Shown here in pieces: positions 56,789 through 64,000 of a DNA stretch of 64,000 bases; position 1 is the first letter of the stretch; every line of letters begins with the position of its first letter. Source of the stretch: Pseudomonas sp. KBW05 (GTDB lineage Bacteria > Pseudomonadota > Gammaproteobacteria > Pseudomonadales > Pseudomonadaceae). Position numbers and translations under genes: made by a program. The stretch is from the NCBI RefSeq assembly GCF_003852405.1, contig NZ_QAJM01000024.1, positions 62,001 to 126,000 on the forward strand, given 5' to 3'. Under the pieces are notes generated by a model, which made no database searches, was not told the origin of the DNA, and saw nothing but the letters and a program-made list of their open reading frames with translations.

Positions 56789-57721
56789 TCAGCTAGCCTT
56801 GAGGGTTTTGTACGGTACCGAACACGCCTCATCCAAAAACTTCACCACAGTGCCCATGCACGCCTGGCGTTCTTCGACATGGGGCATGTGGCTGGAGTCT
56901 TCAAACAGCGCCCAGCGCACGTTCGCGATCTCATCCAGGAACGGCTTGACCACCAATGGCGTGGCCTCGTCATGCCGCCCGGAGATCACCAGGGTCGGCA
57001 CATTGATCGCCGACAACCGGCCAATCGACTTCCAATCCTTCAAGCTGCCGATTACGTGGAACTCGGTCGGGCCGCTCATGGCGTGGTACACCGTGGGGTC
57101 CGAGTCAACTTGGGCAAAGGTGCGCGCGACTTCTTCCGGCCACGGATTGACGCGGCACACGTGCTGGTCATAGAAAATCCGCGAGGCGGCGAGGTATTCC
57201 GGGTCTTGATAGGTGCCGGCGGCTTCATGCTTGAGCAGGGTTTCATGCACGCCTTCGGGCAATAGCTTGCGCAGGCGGTTGGCTTCGCTGACCCAGGTGC
57301 GCATGCACGTCGGCGAGTTGGCCGGGATAAACGCGCGCAGGCCCTTGGGCTGGCGGATCGCGTGTTCGCTGCCGAGCATGCCGCCCCAGGACTGGCCGAG
57401 AATCGCGTAGTTATCGCTGATGTTCAGGTGGTCGAGCAGGTTGTCGAGTTCGGCGAGGAACAGGTCGACGGTCCAGAACGAAGGGTCTTTGTCCGGCAGA
57501 TGGGTGGAGCGGCCGTTGCCCAGTTGATCGTAGTGGATCACGGCATGGCCGCTGGCGGCGACGTCCTTGAAGGCGTCGACATAGTCATGGGTGCAACCGG
57601 GGCCGCCGTGGATGATCACCAGCGGCGTGCGGCCGGTGGTCAGGTCGCCGGTGACGCGGTACCAGGTCTGGTAGGCGCCAAAAGCCGCATACCCTTCGCG
57701 GATCTGTTCGATGAATTCCAT
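56789..57721 (-). CDS. proline iminopeptidase-family alpha/beta hydrolase (first copy)
   Basis: A 310-residue S33-type hydrolase. The oxyanion motif is [12 protein letters not shown], the nucleophile [13 protein letters not shown], the acid [10 protein letters not shown] and the histidine DSSHMPH. Such enzymes release N-terminal proline or hydrolyse amino acid amides. The gene lies downstream of the LuxR-type regulator with its own 93-bp upstream region, which holds a 22-bp dyad. It resembles the second peptidase at 58.8 kb in architecture. The ATG at 57721 ([11 protein letters not shown]) is the conserved start. Confidence 0.9.
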   Translation of the reverse strand: MEFIEQIREGYAAFGAYQTWYRVTGDLTTGRTPLVIIHGGPGCTHDYVDAFKDVAASGHAVIHYDQLGNGRSTHLPDKDPSFWTVDLFLAELDNLLDHLNISDNYAILGQSWGGMLGSEHAIRQPKGLRAFIPANSPTCMRTWVSEANRLRKLLPEGVHETLLKHEAAGTYQDPEYLAASRIFYDQHVCRVNPWPEEVARTFAQVDSDPTVYHAMSGPTEFHVIGSLKDWKSIGRLSAINVPTLVISGRHDEATPLVVKPFLDEIANVRWALFEDSSHMPHVEERQACMGTVVKFLDEACSVPYKTLKAS

Positions 57722-57781
57722 TTCGTACCCTGCTCGTGAAAAAAGGATCAGGGACACAATAGTCGGCACGCCACATTTAGG

Positions 57782-57803
57782 TAACTAGCAAAACAGCTAG
57801 GTT
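57782..57803. promoter_or_regulatory. candidate LuxR-solo operator, site 1
   Basis: TAACTA-GCAAAACAGC-TAGGTT is a 22-bp dyad, 61 bp upstream of the first peptidase start. Its TAGGTT half and its spacing equal those of the dyad at 58660. Confidence 0.6.
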
Positions 57804-57814
57804 TTACCCATCGG

Positions 57815-58600
57815 TCAATCTTCCAGCAAGCGGTAATGGGTGGCGCGCACCACCGCCTGGACGCGGTTCTTGGCCCCCAGCTTGTGCATCGCCGAGGCCA
57901 GGTGCAGGGTGACCACTGCCAGTGAGCGGCTCAATTGCGTGGCGATTTCAGCGGCGGTGAGCCCGTCGGCGGCCCATTTCAGGCATTCGCGTTCGCGTTT
58001 GGTCAGGTGGATATGCGGGTACGTGCGTAGCTCTTTGCTGAATAGCGGGTAGGCCGCTTCCTGCAAGGCGTGGGTGATCAGGCTGAAATCTGCCAGGGTC
58101 TGCTGGGCATCCTGCAACACACTGCGGGCCTTGCCGGTGCGCAAGCCGGTCAACGAGGCAAAGCCACCGCGCGGCAAGTGGATGGGCACACTGACGCCGC
58201 AGGTCAGTTGGCGTTCATGCAGGTACGAGGAAACAGGGGCGTGACAGGGGTCGATGATCTTTTGCAGGGCCGTCTGGGCTTTGGCCTCGTAGGACCAGAC
58301 AAATGGCGATACCGTGCTCAAGGCCAGGTGCTGCACCGGGTCGATCTGGTAGAACCCTTCGCCACACCACAACGCGTGCCAGTCGGGCGGTGTGTTGCGC
58401 AGTTCCAGTACCGAGGGGGTGATCAAGGCGCCGTCATGGTCCATGGGCACCGGGGTGTAGTCGTACACCAATGCATCGAAGCCCAACTGTTGGGCAAGGA
58501 TAAAGGTGTTGTCCATCTGTTCGTCCAGGCTCCTGCCCGGCATCAGACGGTTATTGAAGGCAGTAAGCTTGGCCAGCATCCGTTCTGCTCCCGAATTCAT
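57815..58600 (-). CDS. pipR: LuxR solo, plant-responsive PipR/OryR type
   Basis: A 261-residue LuxR regulator. The N-terminal autoinducer-binding domain contains LAQQLGFDALVYDYTPVP, PPDWHALWCGEGFYQIDPVQ and PFVWSYEAKAQ. The C-terminal LuxR HTH is LTKRERECLKWAADGLTAAE and KLGAKNRVQAVVRA. Where AHL receptors have Tyr61 (TraR numbering) the sequence has Trp (W-HAL-W), a substitution typical of plant-responsive solos. There is no luxI. Flanking proline iminopeptidase and peptide-ABC genes match the PipR locus of plant-associated Pseudomonas. The symbol is by synteny. Confidence 0.85.
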   Translation of the reverse strand: MNSGAERMLAKLTAFNNRLMPGRSLDEQMDNTFILAQQLGFDALVYDYTPVPMDHDGALITPSVLELRNTPPDWHALWCGEGFYQIDPVQHLALSTVSPFVWSYEAKAQTALQKIIDPCHAPVSSYLHERQLTCGVSVPIHLPRGGFASLTGLRTGKARSVLQDAQQTLADFSLITHALQEAAYPLFSKELRTYPHIHLTKRERECLKWAADGLTAAEIATQLSRSLAVVTLHLASAMHKLGAKNRVQAVVRATHYRLLED

Positions 58601-58659
58601 TTGAATCTCGACTTGCGGCAAGTAGAATGCCACGCCCCGGCGAAGGACTGCCAGGCTAA

Positions 58660-58681
58660 ACCTATAAGAAATACTAGGTTA
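58660..58681. promoter_or_regulatory. candidate LuxR-solo operator, site 2
   Basis: AACCTA-TAAGAAATAC-TAGGTT is a 22-bp dyad with exact 6-bp arms, midway between the divergent luxR (59 bp away) and the second peptidase (81 bp away). It could control both. Confidence 0.65.
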
Positions 58682-58762
58682 TGGACGCACGGCATCCTCG
58701 GTAGTGTTGGCCTGATCAACGGCCGCTGCCAGCCAGGCCGATACCACACAAGGAAAGTATGC

Positions 58763-59650
58763 ATGTGGCGTGAAATTGCCCCCGACCAGCAGTACAACGT
58801 GCAAGTCGACGGCCATAACCTCGTGGTCTACAGCTTCGGCGAAGGCGATGAGGTGCTCTTGTGCCTCAACGGCGGGCCGGGCCTGCCGTGTGACTACTTG
58901 CGCGACGCCCATGGCTGGCTCAAGGATCATAACCTGCGAGTGGTTGCATTCGACCAGCTTGGCACTGGCGCATCAGCCAGACCGACCGATGTTTCCTTGT
59001 GGGAAATCCGCCGTTATGTCGAAGAAGTCGAAACCGTGCGCCAAACCCTGGGCCTTGGGCGCGTGCATCTGCTGGGGCATTCCTGGGGCGGCTGGCTCGG
59101 CATCGAATACGCCATCCATTACCCCGATGCACTGAAAAGCCTGATCCTCGAAAACACTGTCGGTGACATTCCGCACCTGTCCCAGGAGCTTGAACGCCTG
59201 CGCGGCGCCCTCGGCAGTGAAACCGTGGCAATGATGCAGCGCCACGAAGCCATGGGCACCCTCGACCATCCGCAGTACCAGGCCGCCATCACTTTGCTCA
59301 ACTATCGCCACGTGTGCCGCCTGGACGAATGGCCCGAGCCGGTCAAGCGCTCCCTCGGCGACTGGAACATGGGCCCTTACGAAACCATGCAGGGGCCCAA
59401 CGAGTTCCTCTATGTCGGCAACCTCAAGGACTGGAACCGCATCCCCGAGATGGCCGACTTCAAGATGCCCACGCTGATCACCACCGGCCAACACGACGAA
59501 CTCACCCCGGCCTGTGCGATGCGCATGAAGATGGCGGTCAAGCATGCCGAGCTGCACGTGTTTCCCAACAGCAGTCATATGCCGTTTTACGAAGAGCCCC
59601 AGGCCTATTTCCCGGTGTTGCTGGACTTCCTCGCGCGTCACCGAGGCTGA
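58763..59650 (+). CDS. pipA: proline iminopeptidase-family alpha/beta hydrolase (second copy)
   Basis: A 295-residue S33-type hydrolase. Motifs are LNGGPGLPCDY (oxyanion), LLGHSWGGWLGIEY (nucleophile Ser), TTGQHDELTP (Asp) and NSSHMPF (His). AAGGAAAG lies 5 bases before the ATG. It leads an operon: dppB-like starts 3 bases after its stop. In characterised PipR loci the adjacent peptidase gene is induced by plant material; this copy is the better match by position. The name pipA is provisional. Confidence 0.9.
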   Translation: MWREIAPDQQYNVQVDGHNLVVYSFGEGDEVLLCLNGGPGLPCDYLRDAHGWLKDHNLRVVAFDQLGTGASARPTDVSLWEIRRYVEEVETVRQTLGLGRVHLLGHSWGGWLGIEYAIHYPDALKSLILENTVGDIPHLSQELERLRGALGSETVAMMQRHEAMGTLDHPQYQAAITLLNYRHVCRLDEWPEPVKRSLGDWNMGPYETMQGPNEFLYVGNLKDWNRIPEMADFKMPTLITTGQHDELTPACAMRMKMAVKHAELHVFPNSSHMPFYEEPQAYFPVLLDFLARHRG

Positions 59651-59653
59651 CGG

Positions 59654-60601
59654 ATGAATCTGGCGCGCTACCGTTTTGTGCTGTCCCGGCCGCTGCAATT
59701 GCTGCCGGTGTTGTTTGGCATCAGCCTGATCACTTTTATCCTGGTGCGCTCGATCCCCGGCGATCCGGCGCGCGCCTTGCTGGGCTCGCGCAGCACACCG
59801 GACGCGCTGCTGAAAATCCGCGCCCAGTACGGCCTCGACCAACCGTTGTGGCTGCAATATTTCTACTTCCTGAAGAACCTGCTCAAGGGCGATCTCGGCC
59901 AATCGTTGTTGTACAAGGTCGATGCCCTGAAGCTGATCGTCACCCGCATTGAACCGACCCTGGTGCTGGTGCTCGGCAGCGTGCTGCTGGCGCTGTTGAT
60001 CGCGGTGCCGCTGGCCACCCTGGCGGCGCGCAACAAGGGCGGCTGGGTGGATAACCTGATCCGTGTATTCACCACGGTCGGCCTGGGGATGCCGGCGTTC
60101 TGGCTGGGCTTGATGCTGATCCTGCTGCTGAGTGTGAAGTGGGGCCTGTTTCCGGTGTCTGGCTACGGCCGCACCTTTCTCGACAAGGCGCATCACATGG
60201 TCTTGCCGTGCCTGACCATTGCCCTGGCGCTGTCGGCCGTGCTGGTGCGCAACCTGCGGGCGAGCATGTTGATGGAGTTGCAGGCCGATCACGTCACCGC
60301 CGCCCGGGCGCGCGGGTTGTCGGAAGCGGCGGTGTTTCGCCGGCACGTGTTACCCAATTCCCTGGTGCCCGCGGTCAATCTGCTGGCGGTGAATATCGGC
60401 TGGCTGATCAGCGGCACAGTGGTGATCGAAAGCCTGTTTGCGATCCCCGGCATCGGCCAATTGCTGGTGCGCGGCATCTTTACCCGCGACTACATGGTGG
60501 TGCAGGGCGTGGCCATGGTGCTGGCGTGTGCGACGGTAATGGTCAACTTTGCCGCCGACGTGGTGACGGTAGCCCTCGACCCACGGGTGAAGATGCAATG
60601 A
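59654..60601 (+). CDS. peptide/nickel-type ABC importer permease (DppB family)
   Basis: A 315-residue inner-membrane permease with six helices. The first segment is LPVLFGISLITFILVRSIPG. The EAA loop is in ARARGLSEAAVFRRHVLPNS. The C-terminal segment has ESLFAIPGIGQLLVRGIFTRD, typical of DppB/OppB. Its stop overlaps the next permease (ATGA). Confidence 0.93.
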   Translation: MNLARYRFVLSRPLQLLPVLFGISLITFILVRSIPGDPARALLGSRSTPDALLKIRAQYGLDQPLWLQYFYFLKNLLKGDLGQSLLYKVDALKLIVTRIEPTLVLVLGSVLLALLIAVPLATLAARNKGGWVDNLIRVFTTVGLGMPAFWLGLMLILLLSVKWGLFPVSGYGRTFLDKAHHMVLPCLTIALALSAVLVRNLRASMLMELQADHVTAARARGLSEAAVFRRHVLPNSLVPAVNLLAVNIGWLISGTVVIESLFAIPGIGQLLVRGIFTRDYMVVQGVAMVLACATVMVNFAADVVTVALDPRVKMQ

Positions 60602-61455
60602 GCGGCCGCCCGTTGATTGCCCCGTGGCGCTTGCGCCTGCGCTTTGGTTTTCGCAACGGTCGGCTGACCGCCGCGTGGGGCCTGTTGATCCTGTTGCTGT
60701 GGTTTGCCCTGGCGCTGTTTGCGCCGTGGATCGCCCCTTACGATCCGATTGCGCAGAACACCGAGTTCAGTTTGCTGGCCCCAAGCCTGGCCCATCCTTT
60801 CGGCACCGATAACTATGGCCGCGACATCCTCTCCCGGGTGATCTGGGGTGCGCGCATCGACCTGCAACTGGCCATCGTCGGCGTGATTTTTCCGTTCCTG
60901 ATCGGCACCTTTGTCGGCGCGGTCTCCGGTTACATCGGCGGACGGTTCGACAACTTTTGCATGCGCGTGATCGACGTGATCCTGGCGTTCCCGTTCCTGG
61001 TGTTGATGCTGGCGATCATGGCCATCCTCGGGCCGGGCTTGCAGAGCTTTTATATTGCCATGGCGCTGGTGGGCTGGGTGTCGTATGCGCGGTTGATCCG
61101 CTCGCAGATCCTGGTGCTCAAGGAAAGCGACTTTGCCCTGGCCGCCAAGAGCCTGGGCTTTGGCCACGGGCGCATTCTGTTCCGGCATTTGCTGCCGAAT
61201 GCGATGTTCGGCTCCATTGTATTTTCCATGTCGGATGCGGTGCTGGTGCTGCTCAATGGCGCCGCCGTGAGCTATCTGGGCCTGGGGGTGCAGCCGCCGA
61301 CCGCCGAGTGGGGCACGATGGTCGCCGAAGGGCAGGCGTTTATCACCACGGCCTGGTGGATCTGTACATTCCCGGGCCTGGCCATCGTCACCCTGGCCAT
61401 GGGCTTCAGCCTGCTGGCCGACGGTGTCGCGCAAGTGTTGGGGGAACGCTCATGA
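60598..61455 (+). CDS. peptide/nickel-type ABC importer permease (DppC family)
   Basis: A 285-residue permease. The N-terminal helix is in WGLLILLLWFALALFAPWIA, followed by HPFGTDNYGRDILSRVIWGA (the DppC/OppC signature). The EAA loop is KSLGFGHGRILFRHLLPNAM and the C-terminal part contains SYLGLGVQPPTAEWG. It is coupled to both neighbours by ATGA overlaps. Confidence 0.94.
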   Translation: MSGRPLIAPWRLRLRFGFRNGRLTAAWGLLILLLWFALALFAPWIAPYDPIAQNTEFSLLAPSLAHPFGTDNYGRDILSRVIWGARIDLQLAIVGVIFPFLIGTFVGAVSGYIGGRFDNFCMRVIDVILAFPFLVLMLAIMAILGPGLQSFYIAMALVGWVSYARLIRSQILVLKESDFALAAKSLGFGHGRILFRHLLPNAMFGSIVFSMSDAVLVLLNGAAVSYLGLGVQPPTAEWGTMVAEGQAFITTAWWICTFPGLAIVTLAMGFSLLADGVAQVLGERS

Positions 61456-62408
61456 GCCTGTTGCAGGTGCAAGACCTGAGCGTGATCGCCAACAACGCCG
61501 GGCGCGATGTGACGCTGGTGGATCGTGTGTCCTTCGACCTGGCCGAAGGCGAAATCCTCGGGCTGGTGGGCGAAAGCGGCTCGGGCAAGACCATGGCCTG
61601 TCGCGGGCTCATGCGCTTGTTGCCGTCGCCGAACCTGCGGGTGCAAGGTGGTGGCGTGCGGCTGGCCGGCCAGGATTTGTTGACGCTGGACGATGCCGGC
61701 ATGCGCGCCGTACGCGGTGGACAGTTGGGCATGATCTTCCAGAACCCCAGCAGCCACCTCGACCCGCTGATGCGCATCGGCGAGCAGATTGCCGAGGGCA
61801 TTCGCCTGCACCAGGGCGCGTCGAAAAAAGACGCGCGTCGGCAAGCCATCGAGGTGCTGCGTCAAGTCGGCATTCCCGACCCCCAGGCGCGGGTGGACAA
61901 CTATCCCCACGAGTTTTCCGGGGGCATGCGCCAACGCGCGATGATCGCCGTCGCCCTGGGCTGCAACCCGAGAGTGTTGATTGCCGACGAGCCGACTACC
62001 GCTCTCGATGTGACCGTGCAGGCGCAAATTCTGCGCCTGCTGCTGGACCTGCGCGACCGGCGCGGCCTGTCGATCATCATGATCACCCACGACCTTGGCG
62101 TGGTGGCGCAGACCTGTGATTCCATCGCGGTGATGTACGCCGGGCGCTTGTGCGAGCAGGGCAGCAAGTACGACCTGCTGGCGCGCCCGCAACACCCGTA
62201 CACCGCCGGCCTGATTGCTTGCCAGCCGGCCCACAGCAGCGGCCACGCCTTGCTGCGCACCATTGCCGGCCAGCCGCCGTTACTCGATGCGTTGCCAGCC
62301 GGTTGCCGCTTCAACCCGCGCTGCCCGCAGGTGGGCGCCTTGTGTGCGGAGCAAGTACCGCAAGGCGTACGCGTGGCCTGTCACTACCCGTTGGGAGCGC
62401 ACTCATGA
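61452..62408 (+). CDS. peptide/nickel-type ABC importer ATPase (DppD family)
   Basis: A 318-residue ATPase. It has Walker A ([10 protein letters not shown]), a Q-loop ([19 protein letters not shown]), the signature [15 protein letters not shown] and Walker B ([13 protein letters not shown]). The C-terminal oligopeptide-ABC domain has cysteines in [14 protein letters not shown]. The start overlaps the permease stop and the stop overlaps the next ATPase (ATGA each time). Confidence 0.95.
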   Translation: MSLLQVQDLSVIANNAGRDVTLVDRVSFDLAEGEILGLVGESGSGKTMACRGLMRLLPSPNLRVQGGGVRLAGQDLLTLDDAGMRAVRGGQLGMIFQNPSSHLDPLMRIGEQIAEGIRLHQGASKKDARRQAIEVLRQVGIPDPQARVDNYPHEFSGGMRQRAMIAVALGCNPRVLIADEPTTALDVTVQAQILRLLLDLRDRRGLSIIMITHDLGVVAQTCDSIAVMYAGRLCEQGSKYDLLARPQHPYTAGLIACQPAHSSGHALLRTIAGQPPLLDALPAGCRFNPRCPQVGALCAEQVPQGVRVACHYPLGAHS

Positions 62409-63376
62409 GCCTGTTGCAGATCAAGGACCTGGAGGTGAAGTTTGCCGCGTCCGGCTCCGGCTTCCTGGGGTTGAACAAGCAGTGGGTGAGGGCGGTCAAC
62501 GGTGTTTCGCTGAACCTCGCGGCGGGGGAAACCCTGGGTTTGGTTGGCGAGTCCGGCAGCGGCAAGAGCACGTTGGGCCGGGCGATCTTGCACCTCAATC
62601 CGATCAGCGCTGGGCAGGTACTGTTCGATGGCATCGACATGGCCCATGGCAGTCCCATCGACATCGCCCGCCTGCGCCACGAAACCGCGATGATCTTCCA
62701 GGACCCTTATGCTGCACTGAACCCGCGCCACACCATCGGCGAAACCATTGCCGAAGTGCTGCGGGTGCAGCGCAAGGTCACGCCGGACCAGATCCCGCAC
62801 CGCATCGATGAACTGCTCGACCTGGTCGGCTTGCGCCCGGAACTGGCCAGTCGCAAGCCCGGCTCCCTCAGCGGCGGCCAGTGCCAGCGCGTCGGTATCG
62901 CCCGCGCATTGGCGGTGGAGCCGCGCCTGATCATCGCCGATGAGTGCGTGGCGGCGCTGGATGTGTCGATCCAGGGCCAGATCATCAACCTGTTGCTGGA
63001 ACTGCAACAACGCATGAACCTGGCGATCCTGTTTATCGCCCATGACCTGGCCATCGTGCGTCGCCTGTGCGACCGCGTGGCGGTGATGTACCTGGGCAAG
63101 ATCGTTGAGGAAGGGCCGGTGGAAGCGGTCTTCACCGCGCCGCGCCATCCCTATACGGCGGCGTTGATCGAAGCGATACCCGAGATCGATCCCAATCGGC
63201 CGTTGCCTACAGAACCTTTGCCCGGTGAGCCACCGAGCCCGCTTAACCTGCCTGCCGGTTGCGCCTTCCACCCGCGTTGCCGGCATGCGCAAACGATGTG
63301 TTCCGTGGTGTTGCCGCCTACCCATTTCCTGCACGAGCATCGGTACAGTTGCGTGCTTGAAGAACCGTTGCTTTAA
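62405..63376 (+). CDS. peptide/nickel-type ABC importer ATPase (DppF family)
   Basis: A 323-residue ATPase. It has Walker A ([15 protein letters not shown]), a Q-loop (IFQDPYAALNPRHTIGE), the signature LSGGQCQRVGIARAL and Walker B (LIIADECVAALDVS). The C-terminal domain has CAFHPRCRHAQTMC. Cys in the signature (GGQCQR) and in Walker B (DECVAALD, usually DEPVSALD) are unusual, but they spare the catalytic Glu. It is the last cytoplasmic component before the binding protein. Confidence 0.93.
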   Translation: MSLLQIKDLEVKFAASGSGFLGLNKQWVRAVNGVSLNLAAGETLGLVGESGSGKSTLGRAILHLNPISAGQVLFDGIDMAHGSPIDIARLRHETAMIFQDPYAALNPRHTIGETIAEVLRVQRKVTPDQIPHRIDELLDLVGLRPELASRKPGSLSGGQCQRVGIARALAVEPRLIIADECVAALDVSIQGQIINLLLELQQRMNLAILFIAHDLAIVRRLCDRVAVMYLGKIVEEGPVEAVFTAPRHPYTAALIEAIPEIDPNRPLPTEPLPGEPPSPLNLPAGCAFHPRCRHAQTMCSVVLPPTHFLHEHRYSCVLEEPLL

Positions 63377-63408
63377 CCTTCTGCCATTCATTAACAAGGA
63401 GTTGTGAT

Positions 63409-64000
63409 ATGCAATCGCGCCATTTGAAGTCTCTCGCCGCCGCTACATTGACCGCATGGTCCCTGACTGCCGGGTTGGCGCAAGCCGCCGGTGTTCTCAC
63501 CATCGGCTGCCGTGAAGACAGCACCACGTTCGACCCGATCAAAAGCGCGCAAAACCGTGACACCTGGGTGTTCGCCAACGTGTACGACACCCTGGTACGC
63601 GTGGATAACCTGGGTACCAAGATGGAGCCGGGGTTGGCAGAAAGCTGGGACATTTCCAAGGACGGCCTGACCTACACCTTCAAGCTGCGCGATGCGAAGT
63701 TCTCTGATGGCTCGGCGATCAGTGCCGACGATGCGGCGTTCAGCCTGTTGCGCATCCGTGACAACAAGGCCTCGCTGTGGAGCGATCCGTTCAGCCTGAT
63801 CGACACGGCCAAGGCGGCCGATCCGAAGACGCTGGTGGTCACCCTCAAGACGCCTGCCGTAGCCTTCCTCTCGCAACTGGCGTCGCCGACGGTGTCGATC
63901 CTGTCGGAAAAGGCCATGACCAAGATGGGCGAAGACGCCTACTCGGAAAACCCGGTAACCTCCGGCGCGTTTACCGTGGACGAGTGGCGCAAGGGCGACC
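63409..64000 (+). CDS. peptide ABC transporter substrate-binding protein (partial)
   Basis: The first 197 residues of an SBP family 5 (DppA/OppA-type) periplasmic binding protein, cut by the window end. The signal peptide reads LAAATLTAWSLTAGLAQAA. GVLTIGCREDSTTFDPIKSA and VFANVYDTLVRVDNLG match the family start. Next comes LAESWDISKDGLTYTFKLRD. AAGGAG lies 7-8 bases upstream of the ATG. In PipR-type loci this protein is thought to bind the plant-derived signal or its precursor. Confidence 0.93.
   Translation, partial: MQSRHLKSLAAATLTAWSLTAGLAQAAGVLTIGCREDSTTFDPIKSAQNRDTWVFANVYDTLVRVDNLGTKMEPGLAESWDISKDGLTYTFKLRDAKFSDGSAISADDAAFSLLRIRDNKASLWSDPFSLIDTAKAADPKTLVVTLKTPAVAFLSQLASPTVSILSEKAMTKMGEDAYSENPVTSGAFTVDEWRKGD

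Noticed and set aside
57815-58600. A classical quorum-sensing receptor with a partner synthase
   Set aside because: No luxI-like gene lies in the window, the Tyr61-equivalent is Trp, and the neighbours are peptidases and a peptide importer.

Overview
The window is chromosomal DNA of a Pseudomonas, most probably of the P. fluorescens group. Three things suggest this: the high-GC core genes, a gene order like that of P. aeruginosa in several blocks (mfd/gap/sthA/lolCDE; copRS/queF; mlaA/PilZ/rssB-rssC/tal), and many copies of the fluorescent-pseudomonad REP sequence (GTGGGAGCGGGCTTGCTCGCGA and a GTGGGAGCTGGCTTGCCTGCGA variant) at gene ends. No rRNA, tRNA or CRISPR was recognised.

Layout. (1) 0.1-26 kb is core: a SNF2 helicase, CsiV and Mfd on the minus strand; glyceraldehyde-3-phosphate dehydrogenase; soluble transhydrogenase; GDPD phosphodiesterase; a PilZ protein; the LolCDE lipoprotein exporter; the CopRS copper sensor with a cupredoxin; QueF; a PhnX-like HAD protein that has lost its nucleophile; MlaA; a second PilZ protein; the RssB/RssC regulatory pair; transaldolase and DusA. 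(2) 26.0-35.3 kb is a roughly 9.3 kb genomic island inserted at the 5' end of dusA. It has a tyrosine integrase beside dusA and a decayed second copy of the dusA 5' end at its far edge. Its cargo is a P-loop ATPase of a defence-associated type, a PrtN-like activator, a broken C5 DNA methyltransferase, a dead HD phosphohydrolase with three nonsense codons, a protein of 62-residue tandem repeats, a lipoprotein and a possible nuclease-like protein. (3) 35.4-50.7 kb is mixed: an InaA-like kinase, an MFS exporter, a Wzz-like protein, Mqo, an F420-reductase-like protein with a divergent LysR, VapBC, PpnN, LpxO, FabV, a HAD hydrolase, and a class III aminotransferase with a divergent LysR. (4) 50.7-56.7 kb is a purine/nucleoside uptake cluster: PunR/PunC, a Tsx/OmpK channel, a LysR and an NCS2 nucleobase permease. 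(5) 56.8-64 kb is a plant-responsive LuxR-solo locus of the PipR type. A LuxR gene without a luxI lies between two proline-iminopeptidase-like genes, and the second of these leads a peptide/nickel-type ABC importer operon (permeases, ATPases and a binding protein cut by the window edge).

The most interesting item is in region 5. Two 22-bp dyads, AACCTA-N10-TAGGTT and TAACTA-N10-TAGGTT, lie 60-81 bp upstream of the two peptidase genes and make good candidate operators for the LuxR solo. The dusA island is the second focus: it mixes intact genes, including unknowns, with genes that are clearly decaying.
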